From Nocardia brasiliensis ATCC 700358 (GTDB taxonomy: Bacteria; Actinomycetota; Actinomycetes; Mycobacteriales; Mycobacteriaceae), in the NCBI RefSeq assembly GCF_000250675.2, contig NC_018681.1, positions 5,890,001 to 5,954,000 of the forward strand: DNA of 64,000 nucleotides, in the 5' to 3' direction. Position 1 is the stretch's first letter. Each line of letters starts with the position of its first letter. The notes beneath the pieces are model-generated. The model did no database searches, had not been told where the DNA came from, and saw nothing but the letters and a program-made list of their open reading frames with translations. Of this stretch, positions 25,652 through 33,156 are shown in pieces. The position numbers and the translations under genes are program-made.

Positions 25652-26299
25652 TCAGGAATCGCGCACGACGACGCCCAGGTGCCGGGCGAAGGCGGGGGCC
25701 AACTCCATCAGCTGGCCGTTGTCGATGGTCGCGCCACGCAGTGCGTCGAGGCCCTCGGTGATATCGAGCGAACGAGCCCCGCGCAGGTCGACCTTGGTCA
25801 AGGTGGCGCGGTGCAGCACCAGGCTTTCCAAAGTCGAACCCGGGAAGGTCACGGTGTGCAGCGCGGCGTCGCCGAAATCGCAGTCCCGCAGCACACATTC
25901 GACGAACGACACCTCCCGCAGCTGGGCGGTGCGGAAGTTGACCGAATCGAACTTGCAGCCCTCGAACCGGACCCGGCGCAGGCGCGCGCCCGCGAAATCG
26001 ACGCCCGACAGCGCGCCCGCGACGACTTCGCCGTCCAGCCAGTTGGTGTCGGCCAGCTCGGTGCCCACCCAGCGCACATTGCGCATCCACACGTCGGCGA
26101 ACCTGGTGTGGCGCAGGCTGCCCCGATGCCACGCCACCGAGGTGAACACCGACTCCCCGAACCGCGCGTTCTGCACGTCGGCGTCGTCGAGGTCGAGGGC
26201 GTCGACGTGCACGCAGTGGTAATCGCCCTCCGATTCGAGCGCTCCCGCCGGCGCCGTCAGATACCGCGCGTACGACAGGTCCCCGAGCTCCCGAGCCAT
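25652..26299 (-). CDS. pentapeptide-repeat protein
   Basis: 215 residues from the ATG at 26299 (GGAGG 6 nt upstream). From about residue 40 the sequence follows the A(D/N)LxX rule in many consecutive units (LDDADVQNARFGESVF, LRHTRFADVWMRNVRW, LRRVRFEGCKFDSVNF, LRDCDFGDAALHTVTF), predicting a right-handed quadrilateral beta helix. Some family members mimic DNA and protect gyrase, as in MfpA/Qnr, but most have no known role. The N-terminal 40 residues and the C-terminal tail are not repeat-like. No signal peptide. Confidence 0.85.
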   Translation of the reverse strand: MARELGDLSYARYLTAPAGALESEGDYHCVHVDALDLDDADVQNARFGESVFTSVAWHRGSLRHTRFADVWMRNVRWVGTELADTNWLDGEVVAGALSGVDFAGARLRRVRFEGCKFDSVNFRTAQLREVSFVECVLRDCDFGDAALHTVTFPGSTLESLVLHRATLTKVDLRGARSLDITEGLDALRGATIDNGQLMELAPAFARHLGVVVRDS

Positions 26300-26482
26300 G
26301 CATTTCCTCCCGATCTTCACGCTGCCTGGGTCGGCACACGAGTATTCCCTGCCCTACCGACAAGCGGCGCGACGCGGGTGGTTCGATCAACCGCCGTCCG
26401 TCCGGCGGACGATGGGACGGCGGCGGTAACGCTGCTGCGGAATGCTGGTTGCGCGTTGGGCGGCAGGCAGATACTGCACCGT

Positions 26483-26594
26483 GTGCTGCGAGCGTTTCGG
26501 AGCGCGGGGCATACGCGCGGTCGTGCTCGGCGGATGCAGGTGCTGCGAGCGTTTCGGAGCGCGGGGCATACGCGCCCTCGTGCTCGGCGGATGC
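26483..26594. repeat. 55-bp direct duplication (57-bp period)
   Basis: GTGCTGCGAGCGTTTCGGAG and the following 35 bp occur at 26483-26537 and 26540-26594 with two or three differences. It lies in the 327-bp gap 26300-26626 between the divergent pentapeptide-repeat and beta-lactamase-fold genes; no gene was found in that gap. The period is a multiple of 3, so long false frames arise on both strands. Confidence 0.88.
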
Positions 26595-26626
26595 GTTGCC
26601 CGCGAGGCTGATGACATGCTGGGGAC

Positions 26627-27793
26627 ATGACGATCGACGGCACGGTGGCACCCGGATACGAGGCGGTGCGCGACGCGTTCGCCGCGAACTTCGCCGAACA
26701 GGGCGAGATCGGTGCCGCCGTGTGCGTGTACCGGGACGGCGAACCCGTGGTGGATCTCTGGGGCGGCATCGCCGATCCCGACACCGCCAGGCCGTGGCAG
26801 CGCGACACGTTGCAGCTGGTCTACTCGGCGACCAAAGGCGTGACAACAACCCTCGCGCACCTGCTCGCCGAGCGCGGCCTGCTCGACCTCGACGCGCCCG
26901 TCGCGCGGTACTGGCCGGAGTTCGCGGCGGCGGGCAAAGCCGAGATCCCGGTGCGCTGGCTGCTGACCCACCAGGCCGGCCTGGCCGCGCTGGACAAGCC
27001 GGTCCCGCTCGCCGACGCGCTGGCGTGGACGCCGATGGTCGACGCGCTGGCGGCGCAGGCGCCGAACTGGCCGCCGGGGACCACGCACGGGTATCACGGG
27101 CGCACCTTCGGCTGGCTGGTCGGCGAGGTCATCCGCCGCGTCACCGGACGCAGCGTCGGACGGTTCCTCGCCGACGAGATCGCCGGACCGTTCGGCGTCG
27201 AGTTCTTCATCGGCCTGCCGCCCGCCGAACAGCATCGGGTGAGCCGGTTGGTCTTCGCGCCGAAGCCGGACCTCACCGCGGCGCCCGACGAGCTGATCCC
27301 GGAGCCACTGCGCGCGATGGTGGCGGCGCTGCGCGACCCGGAATCGTTGAGCAACCGCGCCTTTCAAGTCACCGACCCGGGAGATATCGACTTCAACTCG
27401 GCCGCTGTGCACGCCGCGGAACTGCCCGCGAGCAACGGTATCGGCACCGCCCGCGGACTGGCCCGGCTCTACGCCGCGCTCGTCGGCGAGGTGAACGGCC
27501 GGCGCCTGTTGCGCGCGGACACCCTCGCCGCCGCCGTTCGTGAACAAGTCAGCGGCACAGACGCGGTCATCATGCTGCCGAACCGGTACGCCACCGGCTA
27601 CATGCTGCCGCGCGACGAAATCCCGCTCGGCGGACCGGGATCCTTCGGCCACCCCGGCCGCGGCGGCTCCCTCGCCTACGCCGACCCCGCCCGCCGAATC
27701 GCCTTCGCCTACACCCCGAACTACATCATCGAACAGGCCATAGACCTGCGCGCCCGCAATCTGGTAGACGCACTGGAAACCACACTGAACTGA
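26627..27793 (+). CDS. serine hydrolase, beta-lactamase/EstB family
   Basis: 388 residues. The SxxK nucleophile motif is SATK (VYSATKGVTTTLAHL), the YxN-like motif is YHG (THGYHGRTFGWLVGE), and a late GHPGRGGS fills the KTG position. Overall length matches class C-type esterases (EstB/LACTB) that hydrolyse esters or amides. No signal peptide, so cytosolic. GGGGAC lies just upstream of the ATG. Monocistronic, convergent with the acyl-CoA carboxylase across a repeat-dense gap. Confidence 0.87.
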   Translation: MTIDGTVAPGYEAVRDAFAANFAEQGEIGAAVCVYRDGEPVVDLWGGIADPDTARPWQRDTLQLVYSATKGVTTTLAHLLAERGLLDLDAPVARYWPEFAAAGKAEIPVRWLLTHQAGLAALDKPVPLADALAWTPMVDALAAQAPNWPPGTTHGYHGRTFGWLVGEVIRRVTGRSVGRFLADEIAGPFGVEFFIGLPPAEQHRVSRLVFAPKPDLTAAPDELIPEPLRAMVAALRDPESLSNRAFQVTDPGDIDFNSAAVHAAELPASNGIGTARGLARLYAALVGEVNGRRLLRADTLAAAVREQVSGTDAVIMLPNRYATGYMLPRDEIPLGGPGSFGHPGRGGSLAYADPARRIAFAYTPNYIIEQAIDLRARNLVDALETTLN

Positions 27794-27855
27794 GCTTCCG
27801 GCCGAGACGGCGACTAGGTTCTGTCTCGAAGTGGTGAGGCGGGCCATTAGCAGCT

Positions 27856-27923
27856 GCACCACTTCTCGGGATCTACACCTTTTCTGGGCGGCCAGAAGGG
27901 GTGTTGATCCCGAGAAGTGGTGC
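27856..27923. repeat. hairpin family A, copy 2
   Basis: Left arm 27856-27879 (GCACCACTTCTCGGGATC) pairs 23 of 24 positions with right arm 27900-27923 (ends GATCCCGAGAAGTGGTGC); loop 27880-27899 holds an inner stem TTCTGG-GCGG-CCAGAA. Compared with copy 1, the A-to-C change at arm position 12 is matched by T-to-G in the partner arm. Confidence 0.93.
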
Positions 27924-27964
27924 AGGTGTGCGGCTTTCGCGTGTCGACACGGGGCTAACTGTCG

Positions 27965-28500
27965 CTTGGTTTGCTTGCGTTCGGGCTTGTTGGCTGGCTG
28001 CCGAAGTGTGACTTGCCCAGTTCGGTGTGCCTGCCGCGGGAGTTACAGGGATAGTGCTGAGCACGTCAGGTGGGGTTCCCGGCTTTAGGCGCAGGCCAGG
28101 TGCGCAGGGGTGGGGTTCCGGCGTGGTCGTCTGGCTGTGGTGCTGTTTTCGAGAGTTCCTCGACGAGGTAACAGCGGTTTCGGGTGGGTGGGGTTATGGC
28201 TCGGCGTGCTTTGCTGGGCGAGTCGCCGGGGTCACAGACCTTCCATACTGTTCACAGCAGCTACAGACCCTGTGAACAGTACGAAAACTCTGTGACCCCC
28301 AACCTATCTGTCGCTTGGTCCACACCACCCGGCCCGCTACCCAACCGCCCCTGTCTTTCCCAAGCCGCTCGAGACGCCACCACAGCCAGACGACCACGCC
28401 GGAACCCCACCCCGCGCACCTGACCCGCACCTAAAGCCGGGAACCCCACCCGACGTGCTCAGCACTATCCCGGTAACTCCCGCGGCAGGTACACCGAACC
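27965..28500. mobile_element. composite element, copy II: ~120-bp inverted repeats around hairpin B2
   Basis: The left arm 28021-28142 and right arm 28378-28498 are inverted repeats. Both contain CTGCCGCGGGAGTTAC, GTGCTGAGCACGTC and a 33-bp perfect match that includes GTTCCGGCGTGGTCGTCTGG. The left side extends outward to about 27965, matching copy I. Hairpin B2 and the 19-mer in reverse orientation (28302-28320) occupy the interior. Orientation is opposite to copy I. No coding capacity. Confidence 0.75.
28228..28299. repeat. hairpin family B, copy 2
   Basis: Left arm 28228-28257 (GGGGTCACAGACC...CTGTTCACAG) pairs with right arm 28270-28299 (CTGTGAACAG...CTGTGACCCC) with about four mismatches; loop 12 nt. 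It is followed by the reverse complement of the 19-mer, so it is inverted relative to copies 1 and 3. Confidence 0.9.
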
Positions 28501-28767
28501 AGGCAGGCGCGAATGGGACTTCGGGACAGAGTTTAGGAAACGGCCCGGGGAATGCCGTCGGCTTCGGTGCGCCACAATCGGATTCGCCGACGACGAGGGA
28601 CGACGGACGCCCCGATAGGCAAGGACCGACCCGACGGTCGCAAAGCCGTTCGCGCACAAAGGATTCGCCTCCGCGGTGCAAAAGCGACCGCTCCCGGTGA
28701 GCGACCAGACGCACGCGGAGGCCGGAGCCGCAACCGGCGCGCGGCAGCGGTGTTCTGCCCGGCAGGC

Positions 28768-28836
28768 GCACCCTTTCTGCCTTGCCACACCCCCTCTGGC
28801 ACGCCGCAGCGGGTGCGAAGTCGCAGAAAAGGGTGC
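28768..28836. repeat. hairpin family A, copy 4 (diverged)
   Basis: Left arm 28768-28791 (GCACCCTTTCTGCC...CACACC) and right arm 28812-28836 (GGTGCGAAG...AAAAGGGTGC) pair with a bulge and a few mismatches around a 20-nt loop. Same arm length and loop size as the other family A copies. 102 bp downstream of the carboxylase stop. Confidence 0.75.
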
Positions 28837-28937
28837 GTCGCCCTTCGAACGGCTTCGCGGGGCATGGACCGCTGACGCGCAATCCTGCCCAGGATCGGCC
28901 GCTTCCGGTGGGTGCACAGGGTGCGCGAAAGGGGTGG

Positions 28938-31900
28938 TCAACCCAGGGTGCGGATCCAGCGGCGGGTGTCGGCCGGGTCGATGACGTCGTCCAGTTCCAG
29001 AGCAGTGGCGGCGGTGAGGGCGCGGCCGCTGGCGTAGGCGAGACCTACGAGGTTGTCGAACGCCTGCTGCCGGGCGGCCGGGTCCTCGATGGCCGCGAGT
29101 TCTTTCGCGAACCCCAGGCGGACCGCACCTTCCAGGCCCATGCCGCCGATTTCGCCGGTGGGCCAGGCGATGACGAAACGCGGCGCACGGAAAGAGCCCG
29201 CGGCCATGGCTTGTGCGCCCAGGCCGTACCCCTTGCGGAGGATGATCGTGCCCCACGGCACCGACAGGCCCGCCGCGTCGATGAACAGGCGACTGAATTT
29301 GGTGACGGTGGCTTCTTTCTCGGCGTCCGGCCCGACCATGAAACCCGGTGTGTCACACAGGGAGACGATCGGTAGCCCGTGCGCGTCGCACAACCGGAGG
29401 AAGGCGCTGAGCTTCTCGGCCGCGGGCGCGTCGATGGCCCCGCCGAGATGGTGGCAGTTGTTGGCGATCAGCCCGTAGGGTTGTCCTTCGACACGGATCA
29501 GCGCAGTGACGATGCCGACGGCCCAGTCGGCGCGTAGCTCGAGCACGGAGTCCACGTCGGCGACCGCCGCGATCGCGGCCCGGATATCGAAGGCGTGCAG
29601 GCGGTTCTCCGGCACCACATGCCGGGCCAGCCGAGGATCGGGCGCGGTCCAATCATCCACCGGCCCTTGGAAATAGGCGAGGTAACGTTGCGCGAGCCGG
29701 GCCGCCTCGGCTTCGTCGGCGGCGACGATGTGCACAACACCGTTGCGCCGCTGCACCTCGACCGGGCCGATATCCTCCGGCGCGTACACCCCCAAGCCGC
29801 CGCCCTCGATCATCGCGGGACCACCCATCCCGATATTGGCGTCGGGGGTGGCGATGACGACATCACACATGCCGAGCAGCGCGGCATTGCCCGCGAAGCA
29901 GCGGCCGGAGACAAGGCCGAGCAACGGCACCCGGCCCGACAGTGCGCCCATGGCGCGGAACGTGGTGACATCGAGGCCGGAGATGCCGCCGTGGTCCGTA
30001 TCGCCGGGGCGGCCGCCACCGCCCTCGGTGTAGAATACGACCGGAAGTCCTTGGGCGCGTGCGAGTTCGAGCAGCCGATCGGTCTTGGCGTGATTGCGCA
30101 TCCCCTGTGTGCCCGCCAGCACCGTGTAGTCGTAGGACATGACGACCACCCGGCCACGGTCCGCGCCGAACCGGTCGGCGTTGACAGTGGCGACTCCCCC
30201 GATCAGCCCGTCCGCCGGGGTGTTCGCGATCAGATCCTCGGCGGTGCGGCGCAGGCGTTGCGCGGCGACGGCGAGAGCGCCGTATTCGACGAAGCTGTCG
30301 TCGTCGACGAGATCGGCGATGTTCTCGCGGGCGGTGCGCCTGCCGAGCCGGTGACGTTTGGCGACGGCCTCGGGACGGGCTTCGTCATGGCCGACGCGGT
30401 GCCGGTCATAGACCTCGGCGAGGTCGGGCCGGATCGTGTCGAGGTCGACCACCGTGTCGGCGGCGGCGGGTCCGTCGTGCTCGGCAGGTGTCCAGATCAG
30501 CAGCGGCGCATGCGGATCCACCGTCGCGCCGGGCGCTACCAGGTGCCGCCGGACCCGCAGCGCCTGTTCGGCGCGCAGCACATGCTGCATCTTCATCGCC
30601 TCCAGCACCGCGACCTCGGCGCCCGCCGCCACGACGGTGCCCGGTTCGACCAGGCTGACCAGGGTGCCGCCCATCGGCGAACGCACCACGGACTCGTCGT
30701 CGCCCAGTTCGACGGAGGCGACGGTCGTCGCGGGACTCGATGCCGAATGCGACACGGGCGCATAGCTACTCGCCCGCCCGGCCAACTCGGCCAAGTTCTC
30801 TTCGAACCACGAGGTGGACACCGGCACACCGTCGGCGAGCGACTCGAGCACGGCGCGCAGCAGCGCGAGGTTCGTATCGATCCCCCGCACAACGGTTTCC
30901 GCCAGCGCGTCCGAACACCGCCGCAGCGCAGCTGGATACGACGCGCCGCGCGCGATCACCTTGGCGAGCAGCGAATCGAACTGCGCCCCTTGCCGCATCC
31001 CGGTGTAGGCGGCGGTGTCGACACGCACACCCGAACCCGTCGGCGCCGCGAATTCGGCCACCGTCCCGGTACTCGGGAGCACTTCCCCACCCGCTGTAAC
31101 AAGCTCCGCATTGACCCTGGCCTGCACCGCGTAGCCGCGGACCGTGCTCGCTCGATCAGCAAAGCCCTTGCCCGGCAACGTGTCCGGCGCACTGTGCCCC
31201 GCTTCGCCCTGCCCCGCTTCGCCCCGCGCCACTTCGCCCCGCGCCACTTCGCCCCGCGCCACTTCGCCCCGCGCCACTTCGTCCTGCGCCACTTCGCCTT
31301 GCGCCCCGTTCGCCGCATGGAAATAGGTGCTCGACGGCACACTGCCAACAGGCGCGATACTCCGGGTAGCCGCCGGATCGAGGTCGGCCAGCGTCGCCCC
31401 CAGCGCCAGGTCCAGTTGGAGTGCGACCAGGTCGATACCGGTGACCTCCTCGGTCACCGTGTGCTCGACCTGTAGCCGCGGGTTGACCTCGAGAAACCAC
31501 GCTTCCGCATCGCGCACCAGGAATTCGACGGTGATCACGCCGCGGCAGCCCACCGACTCGGCCAACCGGACGGCGTCGCGATGCAGCCGTTCCCGCAGCG
31601 CCGCATCGAGATTCGGCGCGGGTGCGATCTCGATCAGTTTCTGGTGCCGCCGCTGCACACTGCAATCGCGGTCGCCGAGCGCGACCGCGTGCACGCCGTC
31701 CGCGACCACCTGTACCTCGATATGCCGGGCCGCGGAGATCAGCGCTTCGGCGTACACGGTGTCATCGCCGAATCCGGCCGACGCTTCCGCACGGCACCGC
31801 TCGAATGCCTCCTCGAGCAACGCGGCGTCGCGCACCGCGCGCATCCCCCGTCCGCCTCCACCGGCAACGGCCTTCACCATCACCCCGTCCGGATGCGCCG

Positions 31901-32336
31901 CGAGCAGTGCGGCGATCGCCGCGGCATCGGAGCCCGCCTTGGTCGCGGCAGGCACCGGCACGCCGGCCCGCTCCGCCGCGGCCCGCGCCGCCAGCTTGTC
32001 CCCGAAGATCCGCAGCACCTCCGGCGACGGACCCACGAAGATCAACTCCGCCGTGGCACAGGCAGCCGCGAGTTCCGCACTCTCACTGAGGAATCCGTAC
32101 CCCGGATGCACCAGCGCTCCGGGCCCCGCCTGCCGTGCCGCCGCCACCACCGCGGCCACGTCCAGGTAAGCGCCCGCACCGGTGCCAGGCAACGGCACCA
32201 CTTCGTCGGCGAGCCGAGCATGCATCGCCCCGGACTCGTCGGTGGTACACACCGCCGTAGTCCCCCACCCCCGCTCCCGAGCCGTCCGCAGTACCCGAAC
32301 CGCCACCTCACCCCGGTTGACCACCACCAAGCGCAT
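28938..32336 (-). CDS. single-chain acyl-CoA carboxylase (BC-BCCP-CT fusion)
   Basis: 1132 residues. Biotin carboxylase fills the N-terminal half (VVNRGEVAVRVLRTA, the glycine-rich ATP loop KAVAGGGGRGMR, EVNPRLQVEHTVTEEVTG). A biotinyl domain with the attachment lysine in EAMKMQH is near residue 590. A carboxyltransferase fills the C-terminal half (GVVHIVAADE, NNCHHLGGAID, LCDTPGFMVG, GYGLGAQAMA). It should carboxylate an acyl-CoA with bicarbonate and ATP, like long-chain acyl-CoA carboxylases. The biotin-carboxylase half carries an in-frame block of seven GEVAR-type repeats. Family members I recall are about 1070 residues, so the insertion accounts for the excess. Confidence 0.9.
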   Translation of the reverse strand: MRLVVVNRGEVAVRVLRTARERGWGTTAVCTTDESGAMHARLADEVVPLPGTGAGAYLDVAAVVAAARQAGPGALVHPGYGFLSESAELAAACATAELIFVGPSPEVLRIFGDKLAARAAAERAGVPVPAATKAGSDAAAIAALLAAHPDGVMVKAVAGGGGRGMRAVRDAALLEEAFERCRAEASAGFGDDTVYAEALISAARHIEVQVVADGVHAVALGDRDCSVQRRHQKLIEIAPAPNLDAALRERLHRDAVRLAESVGCRGVITVEFLVRDAEAWFLEVNPRLQVEHTVTEEVTGIDLVALQLDLALGATLADLDPAATRSIAPVGSVPSSTYFHAANGAQGEVAQDEVARGEVARGEVARGEVARGEAGQGEAGHSAPDTLPGKGFADRASTVRGYAVQARVNAELVTAGGEVLPSTGTVAEFAAPTGSGVRVDTAAYTGMRQGAQFDSLLAKVIARGASYPAALRRCSDALAETVVRGIDTNLALLRAVLESLADGVPVSTSWFEENLAELAGRASSYAPVSHSASSPATTVASVELGDDESVVRSPMGGTLVSLVEPGTVVAAGAEVAVLEAMKMQHVLRAEQALRVRRHLVAPGATVDPHAPLLIWTPAEHDGPAAADTVVDLDTIRPDLAEVYDRHRVGHDEARPEAVAKRHRLGRRTARENIADLVDDDSFVEYGALAVAAQRLRRTAEDLIANTPADGLIGGVATVNADRFGADRGRVVVMSYDYTVLAGTQGMRNHAKTDRLLELARAQGLPVVFYTEGGGGRPGDTDHGGISGLDVTTFRAMGALSGRVPLLGLVSGRCFAGNAALLGMCDVVIATPDANIGMGGPAMIEGGGLGVYAPEDIGPVEVQRRNGVVHIVAADEAEAARLAQRYLAYFQGPVDDWTAPDPRLARHVVPENRLHAFDIRAAIAAVADVDSVLELRADWAVGIVTALIRVEGQPYGLIANNCHHLGGAIDAPAAEKLSAFLRLCDAHGLPIVSLCDTPGFMVGPDAEKEATVTKFSRLFIDAAGLSVPWGTIILRKGYGLGAQAMAAGSFRAPRFVIAWPTGEIGGMGLEGAVRLGFAKELAAIEDPAARQQAFDNLVGLAYASGRALTAATALELDDVIDPADTRRWIRTLG
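31194..31298 (-). repeat. seven-copy 15-bp coding minisatellite
   Basis: Seven 15-bp units encode GEVAQ, DEVAR, three GEVAR, GEAGQ and GEAGH inside the carboxylase, between the ATP-grasp part (ending SSTYFHAANG) and RGYAVQARVNAE. The central units are identical at DNA level, indicating recent expansion. The frame is kept. The segment is predicted to be a charged surface loop. Confidence 0.93.
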
Positions 32337-32442
32337 CTCGCCAGTCTCCCCGATCCCATCCCGCCCGCTCGTTCGCGCCTCACCAGGTAGTGCTCAGGTC
32401 GCCAACCGTCACTGTCCGGACGCGCCGGGATTCGGATGCCGA

Positions 32443-32946
32443 TCACTGGCGAGGGCGTTGCACGCGTTGCCGATGGGCGGCGAACTCACCGACGACAACT
32501 GCTGTCCCGACGATCGTCGCCAGTGCCACGAGAAACCCCTGCCAACGGGGCAACGTGACATCGAGCAATTCACCGAGGAAGAAGAACCAGCCGACCAGCA
32601 CCGCCCCGATCGCAGGAGTTCTCCGCGACGACCCCATCGATCGCCGGGGCAACCGGTCTAGCAGCAACACCACACCAAGGACCCCCACGGTGACCAGCAG
32701 TGCGGATATCAAGTATGCCTGCCAGCGCAGCACGTGAATGTCTGCCATCTCGCCGACACAGAGACCCATCCCGACCGTCGTCCAGAGCGAGACGTCAGCG
32801 TAGAAGTCCCGGCGACCAGCCTCGCGGCCTGCACGATGCAGTGCCGCACGGCCGACGTGTTCGAGGCGACGAACAGCGTCGTCGTCCCAAGGTCCCGGGT
32901 GCGATCCGGCCGGATGAAAGGGATCAGGCGTACCCGGCGTCTCCAC
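32443..32946 (-). CDS. hypothetical membrane protein
   Basis: About 167 residues from a GTG at 32946. The N-terminal 60 residues are polar, then four predicted membrane segments follow (SLWTTVGMGLCVGE, YLISALLVTVGVLGVVLLL, AIGAVLVGWFFFLGEL, FLVALATIVGTAVVVGEF) and a basic tail. The two halves are similar (VGEMADIHVLRWQAYLI and LGELLDVTLPRWQGFLV), suggesting an internal duplication of a two-helix unit. The start is uncertain because no clear ribosome site is present and the frame stays open to 33075. No family recognised. Confidence 0.55.
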   Translation of the reverse strand: METPGTPDPFHPAGSHPGPWDDDAVRRLEHVGRAALHRAGREAGRRDFYADVSLWTTVGMGLCVGEMADIHVLRWQAYLISALLVTVGVLGVVLLLDRLPRRSMGSSRRTPAIGAVLVGWFFFLGELLDVTLPRWQGFLVALATIVGTAVVVGEFAAHRQRVQRPRQ

Positions 32947-33156
32947 CGGCCGCAATATACGCAACAACGGCGCTGTACCGGGACGAACAACGGGCACAGC
33001 ACGATTCGCCCTGGCACAGGCTGCGTGTCTCTCGAGGACGGTCGAGTGTGTCCGGCCGCCGGGACCGCAGGTCACTTGCTGCGGGCGCGGATCATCGGCG
33101 CAGAACGGCCGCGTCCCCGGACTCCGCTCGGGCGGATCCGGGGACGGGTGGTGGGA

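Larger units (their letters stand above)
27794..28937. other. 1.14-kb gene-free, repeat-dense convergent gap
   Basis: No credible gene. It contains hairpin A2, composite element copy II with hairpin B2, and hairpin A4. From 28501 to 28767 I see nothing beyond GC-rich unique sequence. Small frames here translate the repeats (for example PAAGVTGIVLSTSGGVPG on both strands), which is expected from inverted copies. Confidence 0.85.

Noticed and set aside
28194..28882. Several small ORFs including PAAGVTGIVLSTSGGVPG-like peptides on both strands
   Set aside because: They translate the inverted arms of the composite element; the same peptide arises from each arm, which is expected from palindromic DNA.
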